Assembly: GCA_026120035.1 (NCBI GenBank)
Contig: JALRME010000013.1
Location: forward strand, 930,001 to 994,000
From: Coleophoma eucalyptorum
Lineage: Eukaryota; Ascomycota; Leotiomycetes; Helotiales; Dermateaceae
DNA length: 64,000 bases
Reading direction: 5' to 3'
This document shows, one piece after another, positions 12,090 to 23,503 of the stretch. Every line of letters begins with the position of its first letter. Within the stretch, counting starts at the first letter, position 1. Made by a program: the position numbers and the translations under genes. Under the pieces are notes generated by a model. That model had not been told where the DNA came from. It saw nothing but the letters and a program-made list of their open reading frames with translations, and did not search any database.

Positions 12090-12923
12090 CTACTTCAACT
12101 GTCGATGCTGGACTGCCAGGAGTTCTGACATCGCGTGACGGTCTCTGTGAAGATGCTGAGAAGTGGGGCTGCGGTCTCTTCCACCAGGACTTTGCTGTCT
12201 GTACGCAAGCGCAACTGGTTCTCTCCTTTGGCTTGATTGGTGCCGATTGATGGGCAGTGGTAGTCGGGAGGGTCTTGGTCGTGACGCAAGATGCACCACA
12301 GCAAGTCGGGATTGTGATCCTCTCCCTATTCTAGAAGATGCATTGTCTCCTTCATCATCATCGGCCTCGCAGAGGAGTACCTCGGCCCGTTCTATTTCAG
12401 CGAATGGGGATGCAAATTCCAAATGGCGTACCTGCCAATTTAAAAGAATTATATCTGTACGAGGAGGATGACGAGAGCCTTGCATTACCTGGGCAGGGGC
12501 ATCTCCTTCCTCATCCATTGAGCTTCTTTCGCGAGCGAAGAACTGTGCAGTACCATCACGACCTCCCTGGGTCGAACCACGCTCTACTCTTCTTCTAGCT
12601 CTGGCAGAGGGTGGTATATCTCTCTCAGCAGACTGAATTTGTCTGCTTGGAGGGCTGTTAGCGCTCGACATGTGAGTAGGCTGGTGGCTCCTGACCTCTT
12701 CTGCGTCTGGTGTCACAGGCCGACCAGAGACGGGCTCAATACCCTCGAGAACTTCCACTTGGCTGTAGTCGAACTCATCGTCTGAGGTGGCTGAATCAGA
12801 GCCTTGAGTAGGAACTTGAGGAGACGAGTTACTTGACTGGCTAGGTGAATAGGCCAAAGACGAAGAGGTGGACTCATCGACATCGGAAACTCTGCCTGGA
12901 GTGCTTTGCATTTCAGCCTCCAT
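12090..12923 (-). CDS. Hypothetical Ser-rich, probably disordered protein
   Basis: The frame is open from about 13070 to the TAG at 12090. The first ATG in it is at 12923, giving 277 residues. I do not recognise a domain. Composition is Ser/Pro/Arg/Glu-rich with a short acidic-aromatic patch (DDEFDYSQVEVLEGIEP) and an arginine-rich patch (ARARRRVERG), so it looks disordered and perhaps nuclear. Upstream of 12923 the frame stays open and strongly basic (KTKSKRRRPQNKKG) but has no ATG, so an upstream exon is possible. A GTAATG donor with a GGCAG acceptor would remove 57 in-frame nt in the middle. The exon model is uncertain. Confidence 0.45.
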   Translation of the reverse strand: MEAEMQSTPGRVSDVDESTSSSLAYSPSQSSNSSPQVPTQGSDSATSDDEFDYSQVEVLEGIEPVSGRPVTPDAEEVRSHQPTHMSSANSPPSRQIQSAERDIPPSARARRRVERGSTQGGRDGTAQFFARERSSMDEEGDAPAQVMQGSRHPPRTDIILLNWQVRHLEFASPFAEIERAEVLLCEADDDEGDNASSRIGRGSQSRLAVVHLASRPRPSRLPLPINRHQSSQRREPVALAYRQQSPGGRDRSPTSQHLHRDRHAMSELLAVQHRQLK

Positions 12924-13620
12924 CTTGCTAACCCCTTTCTTATTTTGCGGTCTACGGCGTTTACTTTTTGTTTTGTTGCGTTGAATATCTCTTGCGCCCT
13001 TCAAGGCCTTCCCTATCTTCTCTTTTTCTTGGCAGCCTCTCAATTTGACAAAGATCAGAATAGTGGAATGCTCATATTAAGTAATATCCGATTTATTCCA
13101 GAACCAGTAAGATTTCTCCAAACCGAGAGAGATTCGGAGGCTGATAAAACTCATAAATAGAAGTGCAGAGCAATTTTGAAATGTGAATGTGTAAGTGGGA
13201 GAAGAAAAGTTGAGAGGTGGGAAAGTTGGGGGGAGGTTAAGTAGTATGGAAAACGAAACTGTCTGTCATTAACTGTCCCTACCTTACATTAAGATGCGCC
13301 GGACACCTCGAAATTAAAGCCAGGTCTGATTAGAGGCATTCTAAAAAGAGCAATTTGTGAACTTGTGTAACGGAGAACAGCGTGAGTGAGTAGACTTGAC
13401 GACGGTGTATTGGCGTTGTCTTAAATCCTTATGGAGGATTTCTTTTTCCGCTCCGATAACCTTGCGCGGGAGAATAGCGGCAGTATCAGCAGAAATATCT
13501 TATCTGAACTACCCCACCATCGCCTGCTAATTGACGACAACGTTCACCACGCGGCTTTTGTACAGTCAGAATTCTCTTATTATAGCTCTGACCGGCACTT
13601 GGAAGCTGCGACCTAACACG
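12924..13620. promoter_or_regulatory. Divergent region between the Ser-rich orphan and CIA1
   Basis: This spacer separates two divergent genes. The orphan's basic open frame continues to about 13070 and may be an upstream exon. A small ATG frame at 13431-13616 sits just before CIA1 and is probably leader. CT-rich runs on the minus strand near 13190-13240 suggest a transcription start for the orphan. Confidence 0.4.
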
Positions 13621-14943
13621 ATGGAGAAGACAGGCACTCAACTCGTTCACCTTGCGGACTTTAAACCCCCGTCAGCGGCACGCGCATGGGTCTCAATACC
13701 AAATCCGAATGGCCTCCCCTTGATTGCAACAGCAACATCTGAGAAGACTGTTCGTGTATACTCTCTCTCAAACTTCACCCTACACTCTACTCTAGAGGGC
13801 GGGCATTCACGCTCGATACGATCGGTAGCGTGGAAGCCAAGCACACGAAACAATGGCGAGCTCTGCATAGCAACAGGTAGTTTTGACTCTACAATGGGGC
13901 TTTGGAGACGGAAAGAAGAAGATGGTGCGCTAGTATCTGGGGGATCGGATGAACCACTAGAGCTAGAGGTCACACGCAACGGAATCAAACATGACGAAGA
14001 AGGTTCGGATGACGGAGAGGACTGGGAATTTGCCATCGTCCTTGAAGGCCATGATTCTGAAGTCAAGCATGTTGCATATTCCCCTTCAGGCCAGTGGCTC
14101 GCTAGTTGCTCGCGTGACAAATCAATATGGATTTGGGAAGAGATTGGGGAAGAAGGGGACGATGAGTTTGAGACTGTCGCAGTCTTGCAAGAACATACAG
14201 CGGATGTTAAGTGTGTTTCCTGGCGCGCGGCTAGCTCGTACAAGGATGAAGGGGAGGTCTTGGCAAGTGCGAGCTACGACGATACCATAAGGCTTTGGAG
14301 GGAAGAAGAAGAGGGAGAGTGGGGCTGCTTCGCTGTAATGGAAGGACATGACGGTACAGTTTGGAGCTTGGAATGGGAGCCCTTGGTATCCATGAAGCGT
14401 TTTGATTTGGAAGATGGACGGCCTCCACGTCTACTTTCTTCATCAGCAGACGGCACTATCCGACTATGGTCGCTGGCCCCAGCTGCACCATCGCCCAACA
14501 AACCATCTTATTTTAACTCTGGTATTCCGAGTACAATGCGACCGGCGCCCGCAGCAGAGAAGTGGATTTGCACAGCTACACTGCCCAAGGTTCACGAACT
14601 ACCAGTATATAGCATCAGCTGGAGTGCGAAAAGCGGCCAAGTAGTCTCAACTGGTGGCGACGGACGTGTAGCCATCTATGAAGAGCGTACACGGGAAGCT
14701 TCCAGCACAGAAGTTGAGTCAAAGCCAGAAGAAACTGTTGAGAGCGCCGAATCCAATGCAAATACTGAATGGGTAGTAGTCACCATTTTGGATGGGGCTC
14801 ATGGCCCGTACGAGGTGAATCACGTCACATGGTGTCCGCGTTACGATGCTGGTAAAAAGAGCGCAGACGAAGAACTAGTCATCACGACTGGTGACGACGG
14901 TCTCGTCAAGGCGTGGACAATAGAAGGAAACCCAATTGAGTGA
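13621..14943 (+). CDS. CIA1: Cytosolic iron-sulfur assembly WD40 protein Cia1
   Basis: Cia1 is the seven-bladed WD40 scaffold of the CIA targeting complex, which delivers Fe-S clusters to cytosolic and nuclear apoproteins. A single exon encodes 440 residues. The start is placed at 13621 (CACGATGG) because the family begins within a few residues of the first blade; the frame stays open upstream but that part is unlike the family. Blades are visible at ATATSEKTVRVYS, ATGSFDSTMGLWRR, HVAYSPSGQWLASCSRDKS (about 155-175), ASASYDDTIRLW, SSSADGTIRLWS, STGGDGRVAIYE and TTGDDGLVKAW. Inserts between blades are long and acidic, which is usual in filamentous fungi, where Cia1 is longer than the yeast protein. 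Confidence 0.93.
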   Translation: MEKTGTQLVHLADFKPPSAARAWVSIPNPNGLPLIATATSEKTVRVYSLSNFTLHSTLEGGHSRSIRSVAWKPSTRNNGELCIATGSFDSTMGLWRRKEEDGALVSGGSDEPLELEVTRNGIKHDEEGSDDGEDWEFAIVLEGHDSEVKHVAYSPSGQWLASCSRDKSIWIWEEIGEEGDDEFETVAVLQEHTADVKCVSWRAASSYKDEGEVLASASYDDTIRLWREEEEGEWGCFAVMEGHDGTVWSLEWEPLVSMKRFDLEDGRPPRLLSSSADGTIRLWSLAPAAPSPNKPSYFNSGIPSTMRPAPAAEKWICTATLPKVHELPVYSISWSAKSGQVVSTGGDGRVAIYEERTREASSTEVESKPEETVESAESNANTEWVVVTILDGAHGPYEVNHVTWCPRYDAGKKSADEELVITTGDDGLVKAWTIEGNPIE

Positions 14944-16042
14944 TAGATGGCTATTTCGATTTGTAGACATACGTGGTTTTGAAAAGCATAGCGAAGGCGC
15001 ATTGGTTTATGACGATGAATATTGGATGAGCTAAATAAAAGAATATTGACTATATAAAGATATTTGCCAATTCACAGCAATCGTTCTCTTCCAACTAAAC
15101 TAGGCCTTTCTCACTCTGACTACTTGCAAGGTCTATACCGATCACATATCACCAGCCATTCCCCAATATCTGTGAGCTAGCAATTAGCAATTTGCTTCCG
15201 TATCAATAGTATAGCCTACCAGCCATCTAAAATGAATGGTTGCCTTTAGCATGTACAAGTATAAAAGTACTTCTAAAAGAAATGCTAAAAACTGTAGCGC
15301 AGCGGATGCCCTAGTCTAGCCCAGAAATAGAGTTTGGCGAAATAAGGTCGATCTAAAAACTTACAAGCACACGAGACTTTTAACTTGCTAGCTATTATAA
15401 AGCCCGTAGGAATAACAACCCAAGGGAGCCCCTTCTCCCCTTCCTTTTCTGTCCGTCCCTCCTCCTTACATAGAGGTTTATCTCTTTTCCTTAATCTCAC
15501 ATTCGAGAAGTCTCTGGAGGAAATGTAATCAAACAATATTTATGCCAAGGTCCTGCAGAGTACATTGCTATTTAGATAGAGAGGAAGAAGAATGACCATT
15601 GCTTTATTCATTTAGTCATTAGATTTCTCTATCTACCTGCAATGCAATATAATCTATCTACAGAATTCTAATCTCGCTTAAAACACCTAACTAATATCAA
15701 GACGAGATAGAAACGATCCATGACCTGACCAAGTACAGAAAATTAAGAAACCCATTCTATTTGCACACCACTCTCGCCTAGACCTGTATCTCCAATAGAT
15801 ACTTGAGCACAAACATTGTAGAGATTGCAGAAAGTATCAGATAAAAATATGCTCCAAAAGCCACAACATATAGATATGAGGTAAAAATCTCTAGAACGAG
15901 AACAAGAAAAGAATAACAAGAGCTGGAGTAGAAGAGAAGAGATAAAAAAAGCCTAGGGTATCATTTCATGTACGAGCAATGCGTAGCCGTCATCCATTCA
16001 CATTTTCTCCAACCAAACCATTACCAAAAACAAGATTCCACA
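14944..16042. other. Convergent AT-rich spacer
   Basis: This lies between the 3' ends of CIA1 (plus) and the MHYT gene (minus). The sequence is AT-rich with several AATAAA-like signals (for example near 15035) and has no protein-like frame. Confidence 0.5.
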
Positions 16043-18801
16043 TCAACCACGGCCCTCGACACAAATTCCAAACAGCTTGTCCACAAAACTCTCTGCTTCG
16101 CTATTTTCTTTCAGGACTTTTGTCACTACACGGCCACCTCTCCCGCTATCGCTGTGATTCGAAGACGATGTAGGGCTTTGTAGCTCCACAAGTTCCATTC
16201 CTTTCTCTTCCCCGTCGGAGTTTCGTACATCCACGCTGATTTCCTGACTAACCATAATTCCGCCAAAAGTTGGCGTGTGTCCTAGGGAGTTGCTGGGATC
16301 CACAAGACCTTTTTCGGAACTTGTGTCATCTTTGAAGTGTTTCTCAGTAGGATTGAATTGGTTTCGGCTCTTATCCCAGAACTTCAACTTCGATGGGGGA
16401 GCAGTAGATGGCCGCCCGCTATGTGTTGGAAGTGGTCGCTGAATATGGGAAGCAGCGTCGAGTTGGCTAGATCTTGTATGGTAACTGAGACGCTTGGAAC
16501 TGCTAAAAATTCTACCCTTCATGGAGAAAGTATCACTGATAGGACTTTTAGCATCAAAGCTAGTACTTGACCTTCCCGAGAACTCCACCACGGGAGCAAA
16601 TTCTCGATATGTTTTTCGTGCGAAGACAGCATGGTCGGGGGAGTTCTTATAGATGTGTTGCTGAGCTCGGAAGAAACCTAGAGGAATAAATTCGAGTAGG
16701 TTTCCAGGGGCCTGACTGTGGATGGGTGCGATGAGGCGGAATGTTAGGAGCGTTGCGGTACCAGGTTGGGAGTTTTCGGTGCTGCCACGACAAGGCGCTT
16801 CAATTGGCTTCGCAATAAGTAACGCCTCGGTGAAAAAGGGATCATTAATAGCTTGCTTCAGTGACTCGAGGGCTGTCAAAAACTGGGTTGCGAAAGTTTG
16901 TTCTCTAATCGAGAATGATGGTGATTTTGAGGACTTTGTCAAGGTGTTTATGACGGCCGATACGCTTTGTGAATCCAGATTCTTGAGGTAATCTACTTGC
17001 CACTTTTCTAACCTGTCGAAAGGCAATTGCATAGTTGGTAGTTGATTCCTAGCATCTCTACGCACCAGTACGTCGAAACCACCCCGAACTGAAGCCCGAA
17101 TCGCAAAACAAGCAAGGTGTACACCAGGCTCTAGGATTTTCGCCTCTTTCGCGTACTCTCTCATGTTTTCTAAATGCCCAGAAATCTCCTCGGAACTCAC
17201 TTGCATGCTTCGTGCCAGAATTGGAAGAACATTTTGTGCGTTCGCGAATCGGTATCCCGCCGCTTGAAGATGTTCGGCCTCCCGTCTACTTGCTTGGCTA
17301 ACAAGGAAGAGCAGTTGACCTCTTCCAAAGACCGGTAGAGCAAGTCCGTTGCGCTCAAGATCTACTGAGCTATCAGGAGTATCACGCTTCATGCCTGTTT
17401 TTGGATGTGCTACCTTTTGACCAGTACTGATTATCGCATCAAATAAAACACCGACGTCCTCGAGTGGTAGATGTAAGTCTTCGGCTAAGTCCGCAGCAGC
17501 AACACAGAATAACTCGCGGAAGATAAGGGAATAATCTTCAATGGGCGTGCCTTGGTCAGTAGCTAGATCGATTTCGGATTTGGTGTGAGAGCCTTTAAGA
17601 CCGGTTCGATAAATGTGATTACGCATACCGGGAAGCAAATTGGCGACACTACTCCAATTACGTGTAGTTCTGAAAATCCATAAGTACACAGGATGAGCAA
17701 TACCAAAAACGTCGTCGAATGACTATGTATAAGTCAGTATGGTACTTTGGAATGAAGATGGCCCACCTACTCGTTCAACGAATGAATTCGTAATCTTGCG
17801 ATTGGGTAAGAGACCTTCAGGCGAAACCATAAGCCTGCCATCCTTATCAAATACTGCTGCAGCGAGCACAACTTGCTGAGCTCGGTTGGCTGAGAGGGCT
17901 CTTCGTCGTTGAGCCAGAAAAGTCAGGGTTATCAACAACAGGCAAGCTCCAACAGACTAATCTGATTAGTTTTCTTCTTACACGGAGAGAGATCTGCGCT
18001 GCCGACTAACCAGTACAATGACTACGATGACAGTAGCATTTCTCGAAATATTGTTTGTTTTACTGTAATCAGCCATTTTTAACCTGTAAGCTGTCCCAAC
18101 CGATGCAAGCCAATGCATGCCGGAAACAGCACCAGCTAGACCAATGGCACAGATTGCTCGCTTCCACCAAGATGTCTCCCATGATGATCGCCAAATAAAG
18201 AATACGGTAAGAGCTCCAACACTTGCGACAACGGCAATAACGCCAGCACCGATGACTTTGGCGATGTCGTATATGCAATCGTAATTCGATATTCCTGCTT
18301 GTCCGAGATAGTGCATCCCTACAATACCTAGGCCAGCCAAAGCACCACCCAGCCCGACACGAGCCAAGCTGACTTTCTCATTGGAACCAACAGCCCAAAA
18401 GGCTAGGAAAAGTACGAGAATGGGGAGAAAAAATGATAAAGCTGTATATCCAGCACTGTAGGCGATTTGTAAAGACTGGGTACCGTCGCCGAGAATGATC
18501 GCTCTGTTTCCAATGAAATGCATACACCAAATAGCTATGCCACCCATAGAGACCGAAGAACCAGCAAGGAGAAACCTAAGTTAAGTTAAGTAAGCGATTC
18601 CCCAGGTCTTGTGAAGAAATTTGGTAATACATACCAGTTGTAGTATCCTCTCATAGCCGTCCTTCGATGTATTAATTCCAGAGTCGTCCAGGCTCCAACA
18701 TAGCTAACCACATATGACAGCACCACATAGCCAGCATTGAAGCTTTTCGGAACAATCTGCCCCCTCCATTCTGTCCATTCGTCTATTCCACTGGTTGTCA
18801 T
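16043..18801 (-). CDS. MHYT-domain integral membrane protein
   Basis: Four exons (18801-18635, 18575-18011, 17956-17771, 17722-16043) give 865 residues. The introns (59, 54 and 48 nt) all rejoin the frame. The N-terminal third is a seven-segment membrane domain with the three signature motifs MHF (about 74-76), MHY (about 143-145) and MHW (about 209-211), each at a membrane edge. MHYT domains were defined in bacteria, where they are proposed to bind metal and sense diatomic gases or light. After the last membrane helix comes a long cytosolic region (about 275-865) with a family-specific folded part (SFDDVFGIAHPVYLWIFRTTRNW) and a Ser-rich tail. No GGDEF, EAL or kinase domain is visible. The first ATG in the open frame is at 18801. 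Function in fungi is unknown. Confidence 0.88.
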
Positions 18802-21800
18802 GTTGATTAGGTTGTAGTCGAATTTGTTGGCAAAGATATGAAGAGTTCTTTCCACGACCGGCGGGTGCTCAAGTACTTCTATCCGGAACTGCCAAAGAAA
18901 TCCTGGCAGCTACCAACTAGTTGCCAAGGTCGCCAATGCCGGGTTCGCAGGTTCCCTCCTTAAAGATGAATGGTAGGACAATTATTGAATGCCAGATTCA
19001 TCCATGGGCCGGAGATTGGTCGCCAGGAGGAAAGGTTCATGAGAGGTACCGAGTATTGCGCATTGACTGGGGACTTACTAGTGAATTGCTCCAGTAGGCT
19101 TTCCTAAAGATTCTAGCTGGTCGAAGCTGGCCGATGTTTGAGAGGCGTCAAGGCTTCGGGGTTCACCCAGATCGTAGCAGCGATTGAGGGAAAACAAGAG
19201 TCAAACGTTTCCTGGTATTCGGAGCTTGGTGAGTAGTAGGAAATAGCCGACTTTCCCACGAGCTTTGTAAGGAAAATAGCTGCAGACTAAGGGTCGACGA
19301 TGCCATACGTAAGTGCAAAGCCCGTGCTATGCAGTAATAGTGCAAAACTATCAAACCGCTCAGATAATATCGAGAGGCGTATCGTGGGGGAGGAGAAGGC
19401 AAGATAACGATTTTTCAAGCAGTCTTAGATTGTAGTTGCAACGGTAGCAATTTAGTGAAGGCAGAGAAGTGCCATGAGGTTAAGATGTTCATGTAAGGGA
19501 GGAGGACGGAGAGGAGGCGGCGGGGAAAAGCAAGCTGGAGACGTGAGGAGAATAAGGAATGAGATGCGCTTATCTGGGGTCTCGACTGTGAAAAAGCAAG
19601 ACTTGTGCCTCACGAGGTGTCACGCAGCTCCAAGAGATGGAAGGGGCGCCCTGAGGAACGGATGGAGGTGCATTCAATAGCACCAATCAGTGGGCTTGGG
19701 GAAGTGACAAGAGTGAGTGACAAACCGTCAGCAACTCTGTTGAACACTTACTGTAGACATCGACGACAAGCAAACAAGGAAAAGGAGCATGGAACATGGG
19801 TCTGGGGAGTGGGCAAAAAAAGAACACACTAGTGTAGCTTCCATGGCGCCGGGCTCCCGGGGCTTTGTAAACAATAGGCTGGTCGTTCATAGGCTGGTCG
19901 TTGCTGCGAGTCGTGAGAGGCCAGGGAAATGCAAATGGCGGCTGAGAGCACCCGGGAGTCTTGTTGGTTGAAGGGACGGAAGTCTGCAGCTTAAGATGTG
20001 TGGCGGCACGACCACCAAAGGCGAGAACAAAACCTAATTCCGATGGGGCGGGATGTAACCTCGCAGCAACCAGTGGGATTGCTTCGTTCATTCCATCCAA
20101 AGCCATCTGCCCTAGGTACTCACTCGTTACGCTCTTGGTCGACGACGTCTAGTCGGGGAGATAGGTCGCTTAGGATGGAGAAAGTCCGGTGCGACGAACA
20201 GGCATGACTTGGTGGCCATGTACAATCTCCCTTGCATCATCTTTTCGGAGGATTTATCGAATCGCAAGCTGAAAATATATGAAAGGGAGCGTGGGATTCT
20301 TGACAACACGTCCAAACCCCTGTTATGTCGATGTGGTGCTCAACCTTCTTCAATGTCTGTGAGCAACCGCAACCAGCCGACCGTTGACTGCTAAATATGA
20401 CTGATGAGCTGTACCAGACTTGAGAAGGACGGTCAAGGCTTGAGAAAGAGAGGCATAATTTTCACGCTCGACCTGGCCTCGATATGACTTGTCGCCAAAA
20501 GCCGGTGGCGCACACGCTCGCGCGCGTCCTAGTGACTCGCCCGGGTCAAGCAGTTCAACAATTAGAGCAAATAGTCGATTCGCGCAGATACCTCGATATG
20601 GCATAGCACGGTGAGGAGAATCTTCTCACCAACCAAGGGGGCGAAAAGGAGGCGACAAGTTGGACAATGGAGATGGAGAAGAACAGAAGGACGAGACGAG
20701 GAGGCAACAAAGAGACCGGACTGGCTGTGTGAGGTTGATCTCGGCTACGGAGCAATATGTCCTGTCTCGCCTGTACAGTCCTGGGCCCGCCAAACCAAAC
20801 TTGAGGCCCGGCCCCAGCCCTGCCCTAGTGCAAATCCCATCGGCTATCTGCAGATCTCGCCAGCTTCCTGTCTGTCATCATCTCAGGGGTTGCTACTGCT
20901 TGACTCGACAATAATATCTGATTCAAGTTCTCTGCGAGTTAGGGCCTACCAATATGTGCCATGTCAGCATGCACAATTCCTCCCCTGGACCTGGCCTGCA
21001 CCGCTCAGTCAGCGCTTGGCATGGTCCTTTTCGAGTTCGATCGACAGTATCTCGACTCTTGATCTCAAGTTCAGGCCCATGCTAAGTGGCTCGCACTGTC
21101 AATTTGGCCTCTTCCAGTTCTACTCGGACTTTGGTGGGGATTGAGTGGAGTCGGCATTGATGTCTGTTGCCTTCCTCGGTATGGAGTGTGCGTTTTTCCT
21201 CCGCAAATACGGCTGAAGCAGCAGTGGCAGCAACTGCGTGCCGCATAGATCAGAAATTCGATAGTTGTCTCTTGCTGAATACGAGGTCCCCGACCGTTAT
21301 TTTTGCCAATTTCTTCTTTGCGAGCGTTGAAATGCCTGCATCCCGAGGTCTCACTGCCCGCATGTGCTCTTCAAACGTGCCCGCAGATCAACTCCATGAC
21401 CTCAAATCCTTCACCGAGAAAAGATACTTCTCATGCACCAAGAGAAAGTCTCTCGGAGGGACACTTCCTATTCCAGAACGAAAATGAGATCGTCCGCAGC
21501 TTTAACCATTCGGGTCGAGGTATTCTTAGTCAATGTTTTCTTTTCTTTTCCGTCCTATATACTTGGCAGGGAAATCTATCAGTTGTCTGTATGACTTGCA
21601 TGGCAGAACCGTAGTAATGCGGGGAGATATGGCCTGCATTGATTATGTTTCAACCCGAGATTAAGTTATTACTGGTTAAGGTCAAGGGCCGTCTTACAAT
21701 CCGGGGTTAGGAAATTAGACTCGCGAACCGTTTGCACATATCTGTGCTTCATGGTCCTGGGTCGGACCTGGAAATCTGGGATTGACAGATAGTTCCTATA

Positions 21801-22598
21801 AACGCCCAAATTTGAACGAATGATTGAGATGGTAGCATGTTGATTATCGGCCTGATGTTGATTACAAGTTGAACTACACTCATTCTCAACTGCCAGTATG
21901 CAGTATGCGACAGTTGGACATGTGTTTGTTGATCATCCATTTCACGTAATCATTCGCAAAGCATGCCTCCTCATCCTCTAGCACAACACCTCCACAATAA
22001 AATGTATGGTTGAAATCTTTAGGCTAATAGCCAAGATTTAGCGTGTTGTTGATCACTTTAAATGACGTTGCTGTGAGGATATCTTTGCTATATTACCTAC
22101 CCAGACGCTGTTCTGGCACGGTACTAATCCAATCCTACCAGTATTTAAGGAAGTTCATCCTAATATTCAGAAGACTATGTTCATCTTATGATTTTTGGAC
22201 GCCCGTATCGCCAAGATACTCGAGGTCATCACTACCAACATAGACCGCTTATTCTCACCGCTAATGGTACATACATTGTATGCGTAAGATAAGTAAGGGC
22301 TTTCCAACGTCGGTAAACCAAGTAGCTCCAGCCATTCAAGTGACAAGGATCAGTACATAAATTCATGATATCAGGACTCGCTCAAGCGATTCGTTACGGC
22401 GTCTCTGGAATCCTCAAGATGCATTTTAGTAATCATCTTGAACAGAGAGGCCAATCACTTCAAAGAACTTTTTAGTACGGCCAAGTATTGTCAAATAATC
22501 CCAAGAAAAATAAGTCTTTAGTACCATTAAAAGCATAATACGGAAAGGGGAGATTTCACGGCAGCAAACAAACGCTGGCAGAGATCTGACAACACGCA
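18802..22598. other. 3.8 kb intergenic region upstream of the MHYT gene
   Basis: I found no supported gene. Frames at 20611-21144 and 21167-21487 are open but lack family resemblance and convincing starts. A perfect 14-bp direct repeat occurs as two adjacent 15-bp units at 19874-19903 (ATAGGCTGGTCGTT). AT content rises beyond 21600. A fast-evolving spliced gene could still be hidden here. Confidence 0.35.
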
Positions 22599-23503
22599 CT
22601 AAGCGACCAATCTCTTCCTCCTCCCAGCTGCATCACAGGCAACAAACCTCCAACGCCTCGGATGCCACAACGGAATAAGAACCTTCAAGGTCCATCTCAC
22701 GACTCCCGGCATCTCGGGAAAGCCTTTCCACAACCCGCCCTCAAACTCTCGCCCTTCCATGTTCAGGAGGAAGCAAGGCATGACATTGAGGGTGAAGCCG
22801 AGCGAGACGCTTTTCTTGCCTGTTTCGCGACTGATGGCTGTCAGGTCGATGGACTTTAAATTATCAGAGAAGCGGGAGAGGGAGAGGAGGACTTTGGGCT
22901 CAGATTCCAAGTGCGTGTATAAGGGTGTAGAGAAGTCATCCATTATTTCGAGGAGGCGTTGCGGCTTAAACTCTTTTTCTGGACTTTGGAGAGATTCCAG
23001 GTAGGCCTTGAAAGAATCTAGACCTGCGTGGAAAGCGGCTAACGAGTGTCAATGTTGGTGTTTTCTAGAGAGGGATGAAAGGTCGCGAACCATGCTCCTC
23101 GATCTCACCGTCCATCACACCCTTCTGCCCGGTTGCCTTCTCAATAGCTGGGAAGAAGTACAGCTCTTCATAGCGGTGGTGCGTCTCAACCAGGCAATGC
23201 CATGCTAAACAGTAGCCAACGAAGCTGGAATACATATACGAGGGCAAGCGTGGTGCTTGCTGATAGATTGAGTTGTACCCTCTGATTAGCGAGTTGTGAC
23301 TTAGAGTCATATGTGATGCTTCTTGAGTGAAGGGATCATTCTAGTACCCTGTTAGTTTTGCCATCTGCTGACACAACGTAATTGAAGGGACCCACTCTCC
23401 CATTGCGAAATTTAGGTGTTGTGAGAAGTGCCAATGGGGTGTCTTCATAGAAAGGTGGTGTTAATGGTTTCACCTTTCTGATTCTCGCGGGTCCAGATGG
23501 CAT
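22599..23503 (-). CDS. Hemerythrin-like (HHE) domain protein
   Basis: Three exons (23503-23396, 23340-23091, 23038-22599) give 265 residues. The first intron (55 nt) has a non-optimal GTGGGT donor but a perfect AACTAAC branch and restores RNGRNDPFTQEASHM. The second (52 nt) restores EIEEHAAFHAGLDSF. HHE domains form a four-helix bundle with a di-iron or similar centre. Candidate ligands visible are His in SHNSLIRG, WHCLVETHHRYEE (His plus Glu) and the EEH-x3-H of the third helix. In fungi such proteins are linked to oxygen or iron handling, but no specific role can be read here. There is no targeting signal. Confidence 0.88.

Noticed and set aside
13531..13620. Thirty-residue N-terminal extension of CIA1 from an upstream ATG
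   Set aside because: The extension does not resemble Cia1 proteins; the ATG at 13621 matches the family's start near the first blade.
20611..21487. Consecutive plus-strand open frames upstream of the MHYT gene
   Set aside because: Starts are doubtful, no splice join gives a recognisable product, and composition looks random.
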